The notes under the pieces were generated by a model. The model searched no databases. It was not told the origin of the DNA and worked only from the letters and a program-made list of their open reading frames with translations. Shown piece by piece: positions 1-8,427 of a stretch of 56,583 nt of DNA. A program made the translations under genes and the position numbers. How positions within the stretch are numbered: position 1 is the first letter of the stretch; each line of letters opens with the position of its first letter. Origin of the DNA: Chloroflexota bacterium (lineage in GTDB: Bacteria; Chloroflexota; Chloroflexia; Chloroflexales; Roseiflexaceae); contig JACAEQ010000130.1 in assembly GCA_013388755.1 (NCBI GenBank), positions 1-56,583 of the forward strand, given 5' to 3'.

Positions 1-47
<47 letters not shown>

Positions 48-48
48 C

Positions 49-246
49 CCCTACGGCGCCCTCTCGCATCTTCCTGGTGATTTCAATGCCTGGCGCGGAT
101 ATAATCGCGATATCCCGGCGGCAATAATCGCAATCTTCAATGTCGCTGATCTCGCGCAGCATCGCCAGTTTGTCGGCCATACCGACCAGTTGCGCGCCGT
201 GGGACTCACCCCCGACGGGCGTTACGGTACAAACCGTTCCTGCACC
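49..246 (+). pseudogene. possible WD40-repeat fragment
   Basis: The plus frame running in from the poly-C edge encodes a stretch reading AIIAIFNVADLAQHRQFVGH followed by TDQLRAVGLTPDGRY. This fits a WD40 blade: a hydrophobic strand, a GH dipeptide, then a V-x-SPDGR-like strand. After the PDGR motif the translation loses WD40 character and runs antisense into the deoxynucleoside kinase, so the fragment looks like a truncated or frameshifted 3' piece. Its 5' part is lost in the C run. It could be a chance resemblance, but the order of motif residues is good. Confidence 0.35.
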
Positions 247-875
247 ATGCCGCGCACGCCGAGCGCCTGCGCGATCAACTCGACCACCTCGCGCCGTGCG
301 CCGGCATCATGCGCAAAGTCGAGATCGTCAGTTTCGATGCGCAGCACCGGGCAGAGTTCAAATTTCCGCAGCCACTCGTCATAGCGCTGGTTCAGATGCT
401 CCAGGTAGGCGGAAGGAATGGCGCTCTCCGCCGAACGGGCGCGCCCGTTGATGCGGTGCATCAGCGTCGGAACGGTCGCTTGCAGATAAACGAGAAGCGT
501 TGGCGGAGAAATACTCTGCACCAGCGCATGAAACAACTGCCGGTAGGTGCGGAAGTCGCGGTGGCTGAGGATGCGCTGCTCAAGCAGCCCTTTGACGAAG
601 ACTTCGTAATCTTCGTAGATGCTGCGATCCTGGCAGACCGAAATCGGCGTGTCGGCGATCTCAAGATGCTGCTGGTAGCGCTGGGTGAGAAACCAGATCT
701 GCGAATGAAACCCCCAGCGTTCACGGTCGCGATAGTAATCCTCAAGATACGGATGATCGGCCACAAGCTCGTAGTAGGGCTGCCAGCCGAACTCCTCGGC
801 AAGAATACCGACCAGCGTGCTCTTGCCGACGCCGATATTGCCGGCGATGGTGATATGGTGGCGTCCGTTTTTCAT
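222..875 (-). CDS. deoxynucleoside kinase (dNK/dGK-dCK family)
   Basis: Predicted to phosphorylate deoxynucleosides for salvage of dNTP precursors in the cytoplasm. The P-loop GNIGVGKST lies at residues 12-20. The DRS motif (CQDRSIYED) and an arginine-rich lid (INGRARSAES) follow, as in bacterial dNK/dCK/dGK proteins, and the length of 217 aa is typical. The ATG at 875 is chosen because the P-loop then lies 12 residues from the start; a TTG at 905 would add 10 unremarkable residues. The nucleoside specificity cannot be told from sequence alone. It lies downstream of the phosphohexomutase on the same strand with a 219-bp gap, so it is probably transcribed separately. Confidence 0.85.
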   Translation of the reverse strand: MKNGRHHITIAGNIGVGKSTLVGILAEEFGWQPYYELVADHPYLEDYYRDRERWGFHSQIWFLTQRYQQHLEIADTPISVCQDRSIYEDYEVFVKGLLEQRILSHRDFRTYRQLFHALVQSISPPTLLVYLQATVPTLMHRINGRARSAESAIPSAYLEHLNQRYDEWLRKFELCPVLRIETDDLDFAHDAGARREVVELIAQALGVRGMVQERFVP

Positions 876-1094
876 TGTTGCCTGCCACGGCACCGCATGC
901 CTCAACGACAGGAGTTCCGCGGTCGCCTACGAATCGTCTGTTCCCCGCCCGCGGCGGGAGCGCTGTGGGCGTTTCGCCAGGTGCCTGACCGCCGCGGGCA
1001 GGGAAAGGGGTATCGCACCCTCCACCGCGTACGTCCTATCAATGAAGCAGATGGTGCGCTCCTTGGTGTACGCCGTGTTTACGCCCGGGAGCCG

Positions 1095-2609
1095 TCACCC
1101 CACATAGCGTGGCCCGGCCTGAAAGCGCTGTACCGTCTCTTCGATCAGACGCACGGCTGCCTCCTTGCGTGCCGCCGTACCGGCGGTGACTTCCCAGCGC
1201 GCCAGGCCTTTCTCGCTCTGTGACACTCGTTGGGCCACCTGGGTCCATTCCTCGGTCAGCGGCGTCGCCGCATCAATCACGAAAGGCAATCCATCGCGCA
1301 GCAGTGTCGCCTCCATGTCCATGCCGTCGGCCATGCGGCTCATTGCCTTGCCGCCGCCGCGCACAAACGCTTCTTCAACCGCCGCCAGCGCCGCAGCGCG
1401 CAGGTCGTCATCGGGGAAGTGGTACCCCCATTCACGTTCGCGGTAGGTCGTCTGCTGCAGGTCGAGTAATTCACGGTACAGCCCGGGATCTTCGCGCCAG
1501 GCCTTCGCCGTCAACAGCGCGTAGAAGAGTGTGTTTTCCGAGGGAAACACGGCGTCGCCCTGGCGGAAGTTGAAGTAGTAATGCGACGACTCCTCGACTG
1601 CGGCGATGAAGCCGGCGGCCGCGTTCTTGCCGAGGGTTTCCTTGATCTGTGAGTGGCCGTTGCGAATCACATGGACGCCGAATCCCCGGCGGGCAATGCG
1701 GGTGATTGCCAGCGGATTGGCCTTCAGATCGACAAACAGGCTTGGCTGCGCGATCTCTGGAACGATGGCGCGTAAGCGCGGCGCAAGGGCGATCATGTTG
1801 AACGCCGGGCTGAGTTGCCGCCCGTCCGGCGCGACAAAATCGAGCCGGTCGCCGTCGCCGTCGAAGAACATGGCGAAGTCAAACCCGCCGTCCTGGAGCA
1901 GTTCCAGTGATGGCGCGATAGACGACTGGACGACCGGATTGGGGGCACCGGCGGGAAAGTGCCCATCGGGTACCAGGTTGCGTGGGAAGATGGTCGCTCC
2001 AGCAATGTCAAAGGCCATGATTACTTCCGGCCCTGCCGCACCCGACAGGAAATCCTGCAAGATTCGCAGGCCGGCCAGGTTGCCCGGGCCGACGCCGGCG
2101 AGGCGCAACGAGTCGCGCACATACGTATCGAGGTAATTCACCAGGCGCAGCGCGCCACCAGGTATCGCTGAAGGCCGCTCGCCCTGTTCATAGAGGCGCC
2201 GGATGGCCTGCAGGCCACCACCGGGACCGCACCCCTCGGCGATTGGTTGAACGCCGGGGCCGACAATTTTCTGGCCCGTATCACGGCCGGGGTTGTGCGA
2301 CGCACCATACATAATGCCTGCCGCGTCGGGATGGCGCATGCAGGTGTAATAGAAAAGGCAGGTTGAGCTGATCTGTGGTGCAGCCAGCACCTCGAACCCC
2401 AGATCGCGGAAGATGCGAATCCCCTGTTCGAGATACTGCGGGCCGGAGAGCCGTGCTTCACGGCAGAGAATGACCTTATTGACGCCAAGCTGGTTGCGAA
2501 AATAACTGGCCTCGGCATACGCCAGCCGTTCCGAGAGATCGAGCGTAAGCTGCCTGGCCGGCGTGCGAATGTCGTAGGCTTTGAACATACTGAGGTTCAG
2601 GCCGCTCAT
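1095..2609 (-). CDS. phosphomannomutase/phosphoglucomutase family protein
   Basis: Alpha-D-phosphohexomutase superfamily enzyme that would interconvert hexose 1- and 6-phosphates for sugar-nucleotide synthesis. The phosphoserine loop reads YGASHNP (usually TASHNP), the metal loop is DGDGDRLDF, and the sugar-binding loop is EESSHYYF; all three appear in the expected order. A C-terminal phosphate-binding domain follows. The ATG at 2609 is preferred over an upstream in-frame one because AGGGAG lies seven bases before it. At 504 aa the protein is slightly longer than the usual 450-470. Substrate (mannose or glucose phosphate) is unresolved. Confidence 0.85.
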   Translation of the reverse strand: MSGLNLSMFKAYDIRTPARQLTLDLSERLAYAEASYFRNQLGVNKVILCREARLSGPQYLEQGIRIFRDLGFEVLAAPQISSTCLFYYTCMRHPDAAGIMYGASHNPGRDTGQKIVGPGVQPIAEGCGPGGGLQAIRRLYEQGERPSAIPGGALRLVNYLDTYVRDSLRLAGVGPGNLAGLRILQDFLSGAAGPEVIMAFDIAGATIFPRNLVPDGHFPAGAPNPVVQSSIAPSLELLQDGGFDFAMFFDGDGDRLDFVAPDGRQLSPAFNMIALAPRLRAIVPEIAQPSLFVDLKANPLAITRIARRGFGVHVIRNGHSQIKETLGKNAAAGFIAAVEESSHYYFNFRQGDAVFPSENTLFYALLTAKAWREDPGLYRELLDLQQTTYREREWGYHFPDDDLRAAALAAVEEAFVRGGGKAMSRMADGMDMEATLLRDGLPFVIDAATPLTEEWTQVAQRVSQSEKGLARWEVTAGTAARKEAAVRLIEETVQRFQAGPRYVG

Positions 2610-2722
2610 GGATGGCTCCCTGTATGGCAACAGCGAGATGTACGGTGAGCCAGGCGGTGGACCACCTGCGCCAGGGATTGTCGTGTGTCAGATACCCAGG
2701 GGCTCAGGCGCCCGGGCCTGGA

Positions 2723-2876
2723 GCCTATCCGAAAACCAGATGGTCCATGTCATTGCGAGCGCGAGCGAAGCAATCTCCTCTCGCGCCGGTAGCTTGCTTC
2801 AGCCACGCTTCGCTCGCTGCAGGCTGTCGCTGGCGTTCCTCCCAATGATAGCGTGCCCATAGGTTTTCGGATAGGC
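2723..2876. repeat. 154-bp terminal-inverted-repeat element, copy A
   Basis: The left end gcctatccgaaaac (2723-2736) is the exact reverse complement of the right end at 2863-2876. The body contains the motif cattgcgagcgcgagcg and further self-complementary segments. The same 154-bp layout recurs at 31869-32022, an inverted and expanded relative occurs at 19673-19883, and a copy runs off the window end from 56470. No coding capacity is evident. It looks like a non-autonomous MITE or REP-like element. Confidence 0.85.
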
Positions 2877-3113
2877 ACTTATGATCGCTCCTCCACAGGA
2901 CGCTGAAGCGGGATCAGGCAGAGCGCTCCTCCCACCGCTCAGGCGGATGGATTTCCGCGCCGTCGCAGGCAAGATCAACGCGGAGTCCACGCCACCGCGT
3001 AACTCGTTTCGACTTCTGGATATGCGCGACGGCCACAGCGGCGCCTCTGTTCGCCGCCTGTGAGCGGCAAACAGAACAGCGGGCCGCCTTCCAGAGCAGC
3101 CCGCCGTTCGCAT
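2877..3113. other. intergenic, no convincing gene
   Basis: Between the repeat element and tRNA-Glu I see no reading frame with protein-like composition. A short dyad around 3045-3070 (ctctgttcgccgcctgtgagcggcaaacagaac, abbreviated as gttcgccg/cggcaaac) lies downstream of the tRNA on its strand and could help end that transcript. Confidence 0.4.
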
Positions 3114-3190
3114 TGGTACCCCCGACCGGATTCGAACCGGTGATCTCCACCTTGAAAGGGTGGCGTCCTGGGCCTCTAGACGACGGGGGC
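3114..3190 (-). tRNA. tRNA-Glu (UUC)
   Basis: Read on the minus strand, a seven-pair acceptor stem starts GCCCCCG at 3190 and closes with CGGGGGT, followed by A and an encoded CCA. The anticodon arm is CCACC-CTTTCAA-GGTGG, giving anticodon TTC (Glu). The T arm contains GGTTCGAATCC. The length is 77 nt with CCA. Confidence 0.95.
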
Positions 3191-3201
3191 GCAGCAGACC
3201 T

Positions 3202-3229
3202 ATTATACCAGAGATCCACGCCATGGCAA
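3202..3229 (-). promoter_or_regulatory. sigma-70-type promoter of tRNA-Glu
   Basis: On the minus strand TTGCCA (3229-3224) and a perfect TATAAT (3207-3202) are separated by 16 bp, and the -10 lies 11 bp before the tRNA 5' end. A TATAAT with extended TG (tgctataat, 3235-3243) points the opposite way and may serve serA, 245 bp downstream. Confidence 0.75.
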
Positions 3230-3336
3230 GCGACGTGCTATAATGGTGGCTCCTGCCGCACCGCCGCGGATGTCTCGCCGCCGAGCCGTTTTGTGCCGCG
3301 CTTCGTGGCCGCGTTGCCCGGATGACACACGACCAC

Positions 3337-3435
3337 AGCTTCCCGGAAGTTCGCCTGTTGTTGGCGCCCCTGACATGGTATGCTGACAGGCCATCACTGG
3401 CATGGGCGTACCCTGTTCCAGGTTTCCGGGAAGCT
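3337..3435. repeat. 99-bp element with 12-bp inverted ends; related copy at 42967
   Basis: The 12-mer agcttcccggaa (3337-3348) is exactly inverted at 3424-3435. The left 56 bases (3337-3392) align without gaps to 42967-43022 with 45 of 56 identities by my count. It sits in the serA leader region. A second small mobile-like or palindromic repeat family is the simplest reading. Confidence 0.6.
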
Positions 3436-3487
3436 CGATGCCGAGATCTGCGGACCAGAACATACATCCAGAAAGCTGCACTACCCC

Positions 3488-5062
3488 ATGGATCGTATTC
3501 TTGTCACCGAACCGATCGCCGAAGAAGGCCTGGCCCGCCTGCGCGCCGCAGCCCATGTCGATGTTCGCACCGATTTTGACCGGGCCGGCCTGCTTGCGGC
3601 GCTTCCCGCGTATGACGCACTGATTGTTCGTAGCGCCACGAAGGTCACCGCCGATGTGCTGGCGGCAGGTACGCGCCTGCGCGTGGTGGGGCGCGCCGGA
3701 ACCGGTGTTGACAATATTGATCTCGATGCAGCGACCCGCCAGGGCATTGTCGTGGTGAACGCGCCGGCATCCAATAGCGTCGCCGTCGCCGAGTTGACCA
3801 TCGGCCTGATCCTCAGCCTGGCGCGCCACATCCCGCACGCCCACAGTTCCGTCGTGAGCGGTCAGTGGGAGCGCGGCAGGTTCATGGGGTTTGAGGTGCG
3901 CAACAAGACCCTTGGCCTGGTGGGGTTGGGGCGAATCGGTGCTGAAGTGGCGCGTCGTGCCCGTGGTCTTGAGATGCACGTCCTGGCATATGACCCGGTT
4001 GTTTCCACCGAGCGTGCGGCACAACTCGGCGCGACCCTGGCGGCGCTTGACGATGTTCTGGCCGCGTCCGATATGGTCTCGCTCCATGTGCCGCTGGTTG
4101 AAGCGACACGCAACCTGATCGATGCCACCCGTCTGGCGCAAATGAAACGCGGCGCCTACCTGATCAACGCTGCACGCGGCGGCATCGTTGATGAAGCGGC
4201 GCTGCTCGATGCCCTGGAACGCGGTCACATCGCCGGAGCGGCACTCGATACCTACGCAACCGAGCCACCCTCCGGCAATTCGCTCATCGGCCATCCGCGC
4301 GTGATCACGCTGCCGCACCTCGGCGCATCAACCATGGAGGCGCAGGCGCTGACGGGTGTCGATGTCGCCGAGGGTGTGCTGATTGCGCTTGCCGGCGGTT
4401 CGCCGCATTACGCTGTCAATGCGCCATACATCCCCCCCGAACACGAGGGGATCGTCGCGCCCTATGTTGATCTGGGGCGCCGTCTGGGCGCGCTCTGCGC
4501 CGGCCTGGTCCATGACCCGGTGCGAAACTTCGAGGTTGAATATCGCGGTGAACTCGCCGATGTTGATACCACGCCGGTGCGCCTGGCCGTGTTGCAAGGT
4601 CTGCTCGCCGGTACCCGCGAGGAGCGGGTGACACCGGTGAATGCGCCGCTCCTCGCGCGTGAGCGTGGTCTGAAGCTGACCGAGTATTCAACTGAGGACG
4701 CGGGTAATTATTCCGGCTTGCTCGTGCTGCGCGCCCAGACCGCCGAGGCGCAACGCGAGTTTGCCGGGACGATCCTGCGCGGGCAGCCGCACGTGGTTGA
4801 GGCTGATGGGTTCTGGGTGACATTTGTGCCTGCCGGGCCAATGCTGTTCACCTACCACCGCGACCGGCCGGGCATGATTGGCCGGGTCGGGACACTGCTG
4901 GGCGAAGCCGATGTCAATATCGCCAGCATGGATGTCGGTCGCCTGGCGCCGCGTGAGCAGGCAATGATGGTCCTGCGCTGCGACGACCCGGTGCCGCCCG
5001 AGGTGATTGCGCGCCTGCGCGCCGAGCCGGATATTCAGCACGCAACAACCCTGGTCATCTGA
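3488..5062 (+). CDS. serA: D-3-phosphoglycerate dehydrogenase
   Basis: Catalyses the first step of the phosphorylated serine pathway (3-phosphoglycerate to 3-phosphohydroxypyruvate with NAD). At 524 aa it is the long bacterial form. An N-terminal substrate-binding lobe is followed by the nucleotide loop GLVGLGRIG near residues 143-151 and the catalytic segments INAARGGIVDE and LPHLGAST. An intervening ASB domain comes next, then a C-terminal ACT domain (FTYHRDRPGMIGRVGTLLG) for serine feedback. The start MDRILVTEP at 3488 matches family N-termini; 36 codons upstream overlap the repeat and are not protein-like. It is monocistronic. Confidence 0.95.
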   Translation: MDRILVTEPIAEEGLARLRAAAHVDVRTDFDRAGLLAALPAYDALIVRSATKVTADVLAAGTRLRVVGRAGTGVDNIDLDAATRQGIVVVNAPASNSVAVAELTIGLILSLARHIPHAHSSVVSGQWERGRFMGFEVRNKTLGLVGLGRIGAEVARRARGLEMHVLAYDPVVSTERAAQLGATLAALDDVLAASDMVSLHVPLVEATRNLIDATRLAQMKRGAYLINAARGGIVDEAALLDALERGHIAGAALDTYATEPPSGNSLIGHPRVITLPHLGASTMEAQALTGVDVAEGVLIALAGGSPHYAVNAPYIPPEHEGIVAPYVDLGRRLGALCAGLVHDPVRNFEVEYRGELADVDTTPVRLAVLQGLLAGTREERVTPVNAPLLARERGLKLTEYSTEDAGNYSGLLVLRAQTAEAQREFAGTILRGQPHVVEADGFWVTFVPAGPMLFTYHRDRPGMIGRVGTLLGEADVNIASMDVGRLAPREQAMMVLRCDDPVPPEVIARLRAEPDIQHATTLVI

Positions 5063-5090
5063 GCCGCCGCTCTGGTGTGATGACAGTGTG

Positions 5091-5136
5091 ATACCCGCTT
5101 GCATTCGGACATCCAACCATCGGTAGCGACGGCATG
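5091..5136. repeat. 46-bp dispersed repeat, copy 1
   Basis: The segment beginning atacccgcttgcattc and ending gtagcgacggcatg matches 56282-56327 over exactly 46 bases with about five differences. Both copies lie just downstream of a plus-strand gene. The remainder of the serA/5339 gap shows no gene. Confidence 0.7.
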
Positions 5137-5338
5137 CCCCCGTCGCTACGCCGCTACGCGGCTCCTCGGGGTGCGGTCATCCGGTACGATCGAATCTTCC
5201 TCGGTGCCGATCTGTCAGGTCGTGGCGTCATCGCCCTGATCGGGTCGCGCCGCTGCGCGTTCCCTGAACGAAACGCTCCGGCGGGGTGTCTGGAACGGGC
5301 CTCGGGCCACTCTAATGGGAAGCGCCGCGCAGTTCGCG

Positions 5339-6253
5339 TCATACGAGGCGCTGGCGCAGGTCAAGGATGGCCGCGAGCAGCAATAACAGGAGCAACACCG
5401 CGTCGTATGCCAGGTAGATGCGCGCCCAGTATATGGCAGATGCCCCCTGCGTCGCGCGGTGGAACAACCAGAGCAGGCCTGCAAGTACCACGGGCGGCAA
5501 CCACGCCGCCCATAGTTGATCCATGCGCGTGAGCAATGCCAGCCATGGTATCACTGCCAGAAGGATCAATCCCAGGGTGCGCAACCGTAAGCCGGTGCCG
5601 ATGATTCCTTCATCACTGGTGCCGGAAGCGAACGGTCCCGCATCGAGCAGTGGCGGCAGCGCCAGCGCCAGCGCCGCCACGCCAATCCAGAACCAGGCAG
5701 CATCCGTTATCGCCGCATTGTGTGCCGGCAATCGAAGGAACCCGGCGCTCTCCAGCGTTCCGGTTGCCTGCGCCAGCAGCATCACGGACAGCACCAGCGG
5801 CGGGTAGCCGTTCAGCGCCGCGGCAAGCCGCCGTGTTCCGCTCGTGACGTGCGCCTGGTCGCCATCGCGGAGGTCGGCGGCGATTGCCAGCAGGCGCGGC
5901 CATTCCAGCAACGCTACGGTTGCGACAATATCAATCGGGCGGACAGGCGGCGCAGCGAATGGCAGTGGCAACAGCGCTATGCCGAGCCACGGTGGCACAA
6001 TGGCACTTCCTGTAAGGAGCGCCGGCAGGCGTGCATCGGAGCGAAAGAACCCTGAGACGGCGGCCAGGCATCGTTGATACTCCGCAACGAAGCGAATGCC
6101 GCCATTCTGATCCTCCCGGAGCGGCACAGCGCGGCGGTGCGCCAGGGCGCACTCCGCGAGCGCGACGACAGCGAAAGCGAACAGCCCGCCTGGAAAGATG
6201 AACAGTCGCGACCAGGACAACCCCAGCAACGACAGCAACTCAGCGATCGTCAT
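5339..6253 (-). CDS. polytopic membrane protein, NuoH/HycD-like
   Basis: A 304-residue hydrophobic protein with about eight predicted membrane segments. The middle reads DLRDGDQAHVTSGTRRLAAA followed by a hydrophobic helix. Its layout resembles the NuoH/HycD/EchB subunits (acidic loop, Gly-rich turn, helix), which couple electron transfer to ion movement in complex-I-like machines. The resemblance is distant. Its start overlaps the end of the upstream gene by 14 bp, so translation is probably coupled. No cofactor-binding partner subunits are nearby. An unrelated integral membrane protein remains possible. Confidence 0.45.
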   Translation of the reverse strand: MTIAELLSLLGLSWSRLFIFPGGLFAFAVVALAECALAHRRAVPLREDQNGGIRFVAEYQRCLAAVSGFFRSDARLPALLTGSAIVPPWLGIALLPLPFAAPPVRPIDIVATVALLEWPRLLAIAADLRDGDQAHVTSGTRRLAAALNGYPPLVLSVMLLAQATGTLESAGFLRLPAHNAAITDAAWFWIGVAALALALPPLLDAGPFASGTSDEGIIGTGLRLRTLGLILLAVIPWLALLTRMDQLWAAWLPPVVLAGLLWLFHRATQGASAIYWARIYLAYDAVLLLLLLLAAILDLRQRLV

Positions 6254-7703
6254 GATCCGGCGCCCTCGCGGTATCTCCGCCCAGCCACGGCACGGTGCGG
6301 CGCAATTCGTCCAGCACGTTCTCGCGGGCCGGCACGCCGGATGCCGGTCCGGTCGAAACCGGCGGCTGGAGCAACCGCACCAGCAGGTAGACCATCGCGC
6401 TCAACACGAGCATCAACCCGGCGGCGCCGATTGTTGGTAGCGCCGTTACTCCAGTACGCGCCGAGTCGCCGGTGGCCAGCCCGACCCAGGGCCAGACGTT
6501 CACATCGCCGTACACGCTCAATCCACCCTGTAACTGCTCAATGGACGGCTGGATCAGAATACGCACCACCAGCGGAGCAGCAATGCCGAGCGCCAGACTC
6601 GCAACGCCGGCGAGCCACCACGTGCGCGACATTGCACATGGTGGTTCGAGTACGATTGAGAGCGCAGCAAGCAAGGCGGTGAACCAGGCCGCCGCCGCCA
6701 GCAATGAGATGCCGCCTGCAGCGGCAGCGCCAACCAGCATCCATGTCGCAATGAATGGCGCGGTCAGAGGGATCGCGCCCGACAACAGCCATGTCGGCAG
6801 GGTAGACGGCAAGAATGATACGGAGTCGTCTTGTTCCGCTACCGGGTCCGTGCCGGCCTGGCCGGCATCGGTGACCGCCAGCAACACATAGACCAGCAGC
6901 GCGTAACCTGTTGCAGCGAGACCCGCGCCGCTGCTCAGACCTGTGCCCGCCAGCGCCACGGCGAGGAAGCGGTGGCGGGCATACCCTGAGCGCACCACGT
7001 GATCGCGCGCGGTGAATGCCGTAAGCGACATCCACACCATCGCGCCACCGCCGAGCACCAGGGTTGCGAATGACCATCCTTCGTTCCATGGGCCGAGCGT
7101 ATAGAGTCGCACCAGTGGATACAGCCAGGCAAAGGTCAAGACATGGGTTGCCGCCCCCCGACTCACCGCTATGTCGGGTCGTGTCGCAGTGAGCGGCATG
7201 AGCGGCGTGGATGTGGCCAGCAACACGAACCAGAAGACAAACGAGTCAAGCGCGGCACCTGCCTGGGGCGCATCGATGCGCAGGGCGCCTCGCAGTGCCA
7301 GTGCGCCGTAGCCGAGTGCCAGCGCCGCCACGGCCAGAACGAGCGGCGTCACACGGCGCAAGGCCGCACGGGTTCGCCGGCGGATCGTGCCAGTCATCAA
7401 CAACGTCATTGCCAGATAGGCAACAATGACCAGTGGAGTCAGCGCAGTAACAAAGGCACATGTGAGGAAGAGTGCAGCGCCCAGCATGCGCCATGCAGGT
7501 TGTTGCACCGGCTTGCGCACGAGCAATAAGAGGGCCGACCCGCCCCAGGCAAGTAGCGCGAAGAATGCTCCGGGCGCGTCGAAATAGAAGACCGGCGGCA
7601 TCGCCAGAGTCTGGCGCCGGGTGAGCCAGAGCAATACAAGCGCGCCGAGGGTACCGGCGACCGCAATGATCAGGGGGGCATGCGAACGCAGGCGCGCCAT
7701 CAT
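6240..7703 (-). CDS. polytopic membrane protein, proton-antiporter (NuoM/N-like) candidate
   Basis: A 487-aa protein with about 13-14 membrane segments and very few charged residues inside them. The length, helix number and a central segment (YARHRFLAVALAGTGLSS, then a long helix) resemble the antiporter-like subunits NuoL/M/N and MrpD. However, the diagnostic central Lys-bearing HxxxH/Lys motifs are not clear, so the assignment is tentative. The start ATG overlaps the mobA stop (ATGA). The next gene is NuoH-like, so the two may form a small membrane module lacking hydrogenase or dehydrogenase subunits. Confidence 0.4.
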   Translation of the reverse strand: MMARLRSHAPLIIAVAGTLGALVLLWLTRRQTLAMPPVFYFDAPGAFFALLAWGGSALLLLVRKPVQQPAWRMLGAALFLTCAFVTALTPLVIVAYLAMTLLMTGTIRRRTRAALRRVTPLVLAVAALALGYGALALRGALRIDAPQAGAALDSFVFWFVLLATSTPLMPLTATRPDIAVSRGAATHVLTFAWLYPLVRLYTLGPWNEGWSFATLVLGGGAMVWMSLTAFTARDHVVRSGYARHRFLAVALAGTGLSSGAGLAATGYALLVYVLLAVTDAGQAGTDPVAEQDDSVSFLPSTLPTWLLSGAIPLTAPFIATWMLVGAAAAGGISLLAAAAWFTALLAALSIVLEPPCAMSRTWWLAGVASLALGIAAPLVVRILIQPSIEQLQGGLSVYGDVNVWPWVGLATGDSARTGVTALPTIGAAGLMLVLSAMVYLLVRLLQPPVSTGPASGVPARENVLDELRRTVPWLGGDTARAPDHDDR

Positions 7704-8413
7704 CCCTCCGTGCCTGACAGCGCTGTTACGCGATCGAGATCCGCCGGGCGATTGACATTGACGAATGATAATCCGTCCGGATCATAGCGGCGCCAGACGT
7801 CTGGTGGCAGGCAATGCATGTCAACCAGCGCCAGCGGCGCGACCAGGGCGTGGTCGTGGCGCGCCAGGCAGGCACGGATCGCGCTGAGGTACGACCGCCG
7901 GTAGATGGCAATGAGCGGCTCAACGGCAAGCGCATTACGTGGCCCATCCAGGCATTCCGGGCGGATCGGCGCAAGCGCATCGTAGGGCCGCGGGTACGCC
8001 AGCAGGGCGTTCAGTAGCGCATCCTGCAACAATGGGAGATCACAAGCCAGCGTGAGCGCATACTCATGGCGGCATGCTGCCAGTCCTGCAGCCAGGCCGG
8101 CGAGCGGCCCCGCCTGTACGCACTCGTCAACGACCAGTCGCGCGGCCAATCCTTTCCAGTCGTCCGGGTCGTTCAGCGCGACGATCAGATCATCACTGAA
8201 ACGCGTCGCGCGCGCAACAGTATGTTCCAGAAGCGTCGGGCCATGATCACCCCACAGGCGTAGCCGGCGCTTGTCAACCTTCATGCGCCGGCTCGTTCCG
8301 CCAGCAAGGATGATGCATGAGACAGGTCCAGCAGCGAGCGCAAGGCAAGCGGTCATAGGCGATAACTGAAAGCGCACGGCGCGCGTCGTGTGCATCGTGG
8401 CGTTGTTCGGCAC
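7700..8413 (-). CDS. mobA: molybdenum cofactor guanylyltransferase-like nucleotidyltransferase
   Basis: MobA-like GT-A fold NTP transferase, expected to convert molybdopterin to a dinucleotide form. The signature CIILAGGTSRRMKVDK is followed by the Asp motif ALTLACDLPLL and then by PLIAIYRRS. The 237-aa start is a GTG at 8413; ATG codons at 8395 and 8356 are alternatives, and none has a good Shine-Dalgarno. The ATG at 8356 would put the LAGG loop about 16 residues in, closer to family norms. The window encodes a molybdopterin enzyme of the xanthine-dehydrogenase family at 20.3-24 kb, a possible client. The next gene overlaps by 4 bp. Confidence 0.8.
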   Translation of the reverse strand: MPNNATMHTTRAVRFQLSPMTACLALAAGPVSCIILAGGTSRRMKVDKRRLRLWGDHGPTLLEHTVARATRFSDDLIVALNDPDDWKGLAARLVVDECVQAGPLAGLAAGLAACRHEYALTLACDLPLLQDALLNALLAYPRPYDALAPIRPECLDGPRNALAVEPLIAIYRRSYLSAIRACLARHDHALVAPLALVDMHCLPPDVWRRYDPDGLSFVNVNRPADLDRVTALSGTEG

Positions 8414-8427
8414 GGCCGTGAGGTAGA

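Noticed and set aside
2744-2862. Short frames in the 154-bp element giving peptides such as SLRARAKQSP
   Set aside because: They are translations of a non-coding repeat and occur in several frames and places.
3203-4318. 371-codon minus-strand frame opposite serA
   Set aside because: Shadow of serA; no recognisable motifs.
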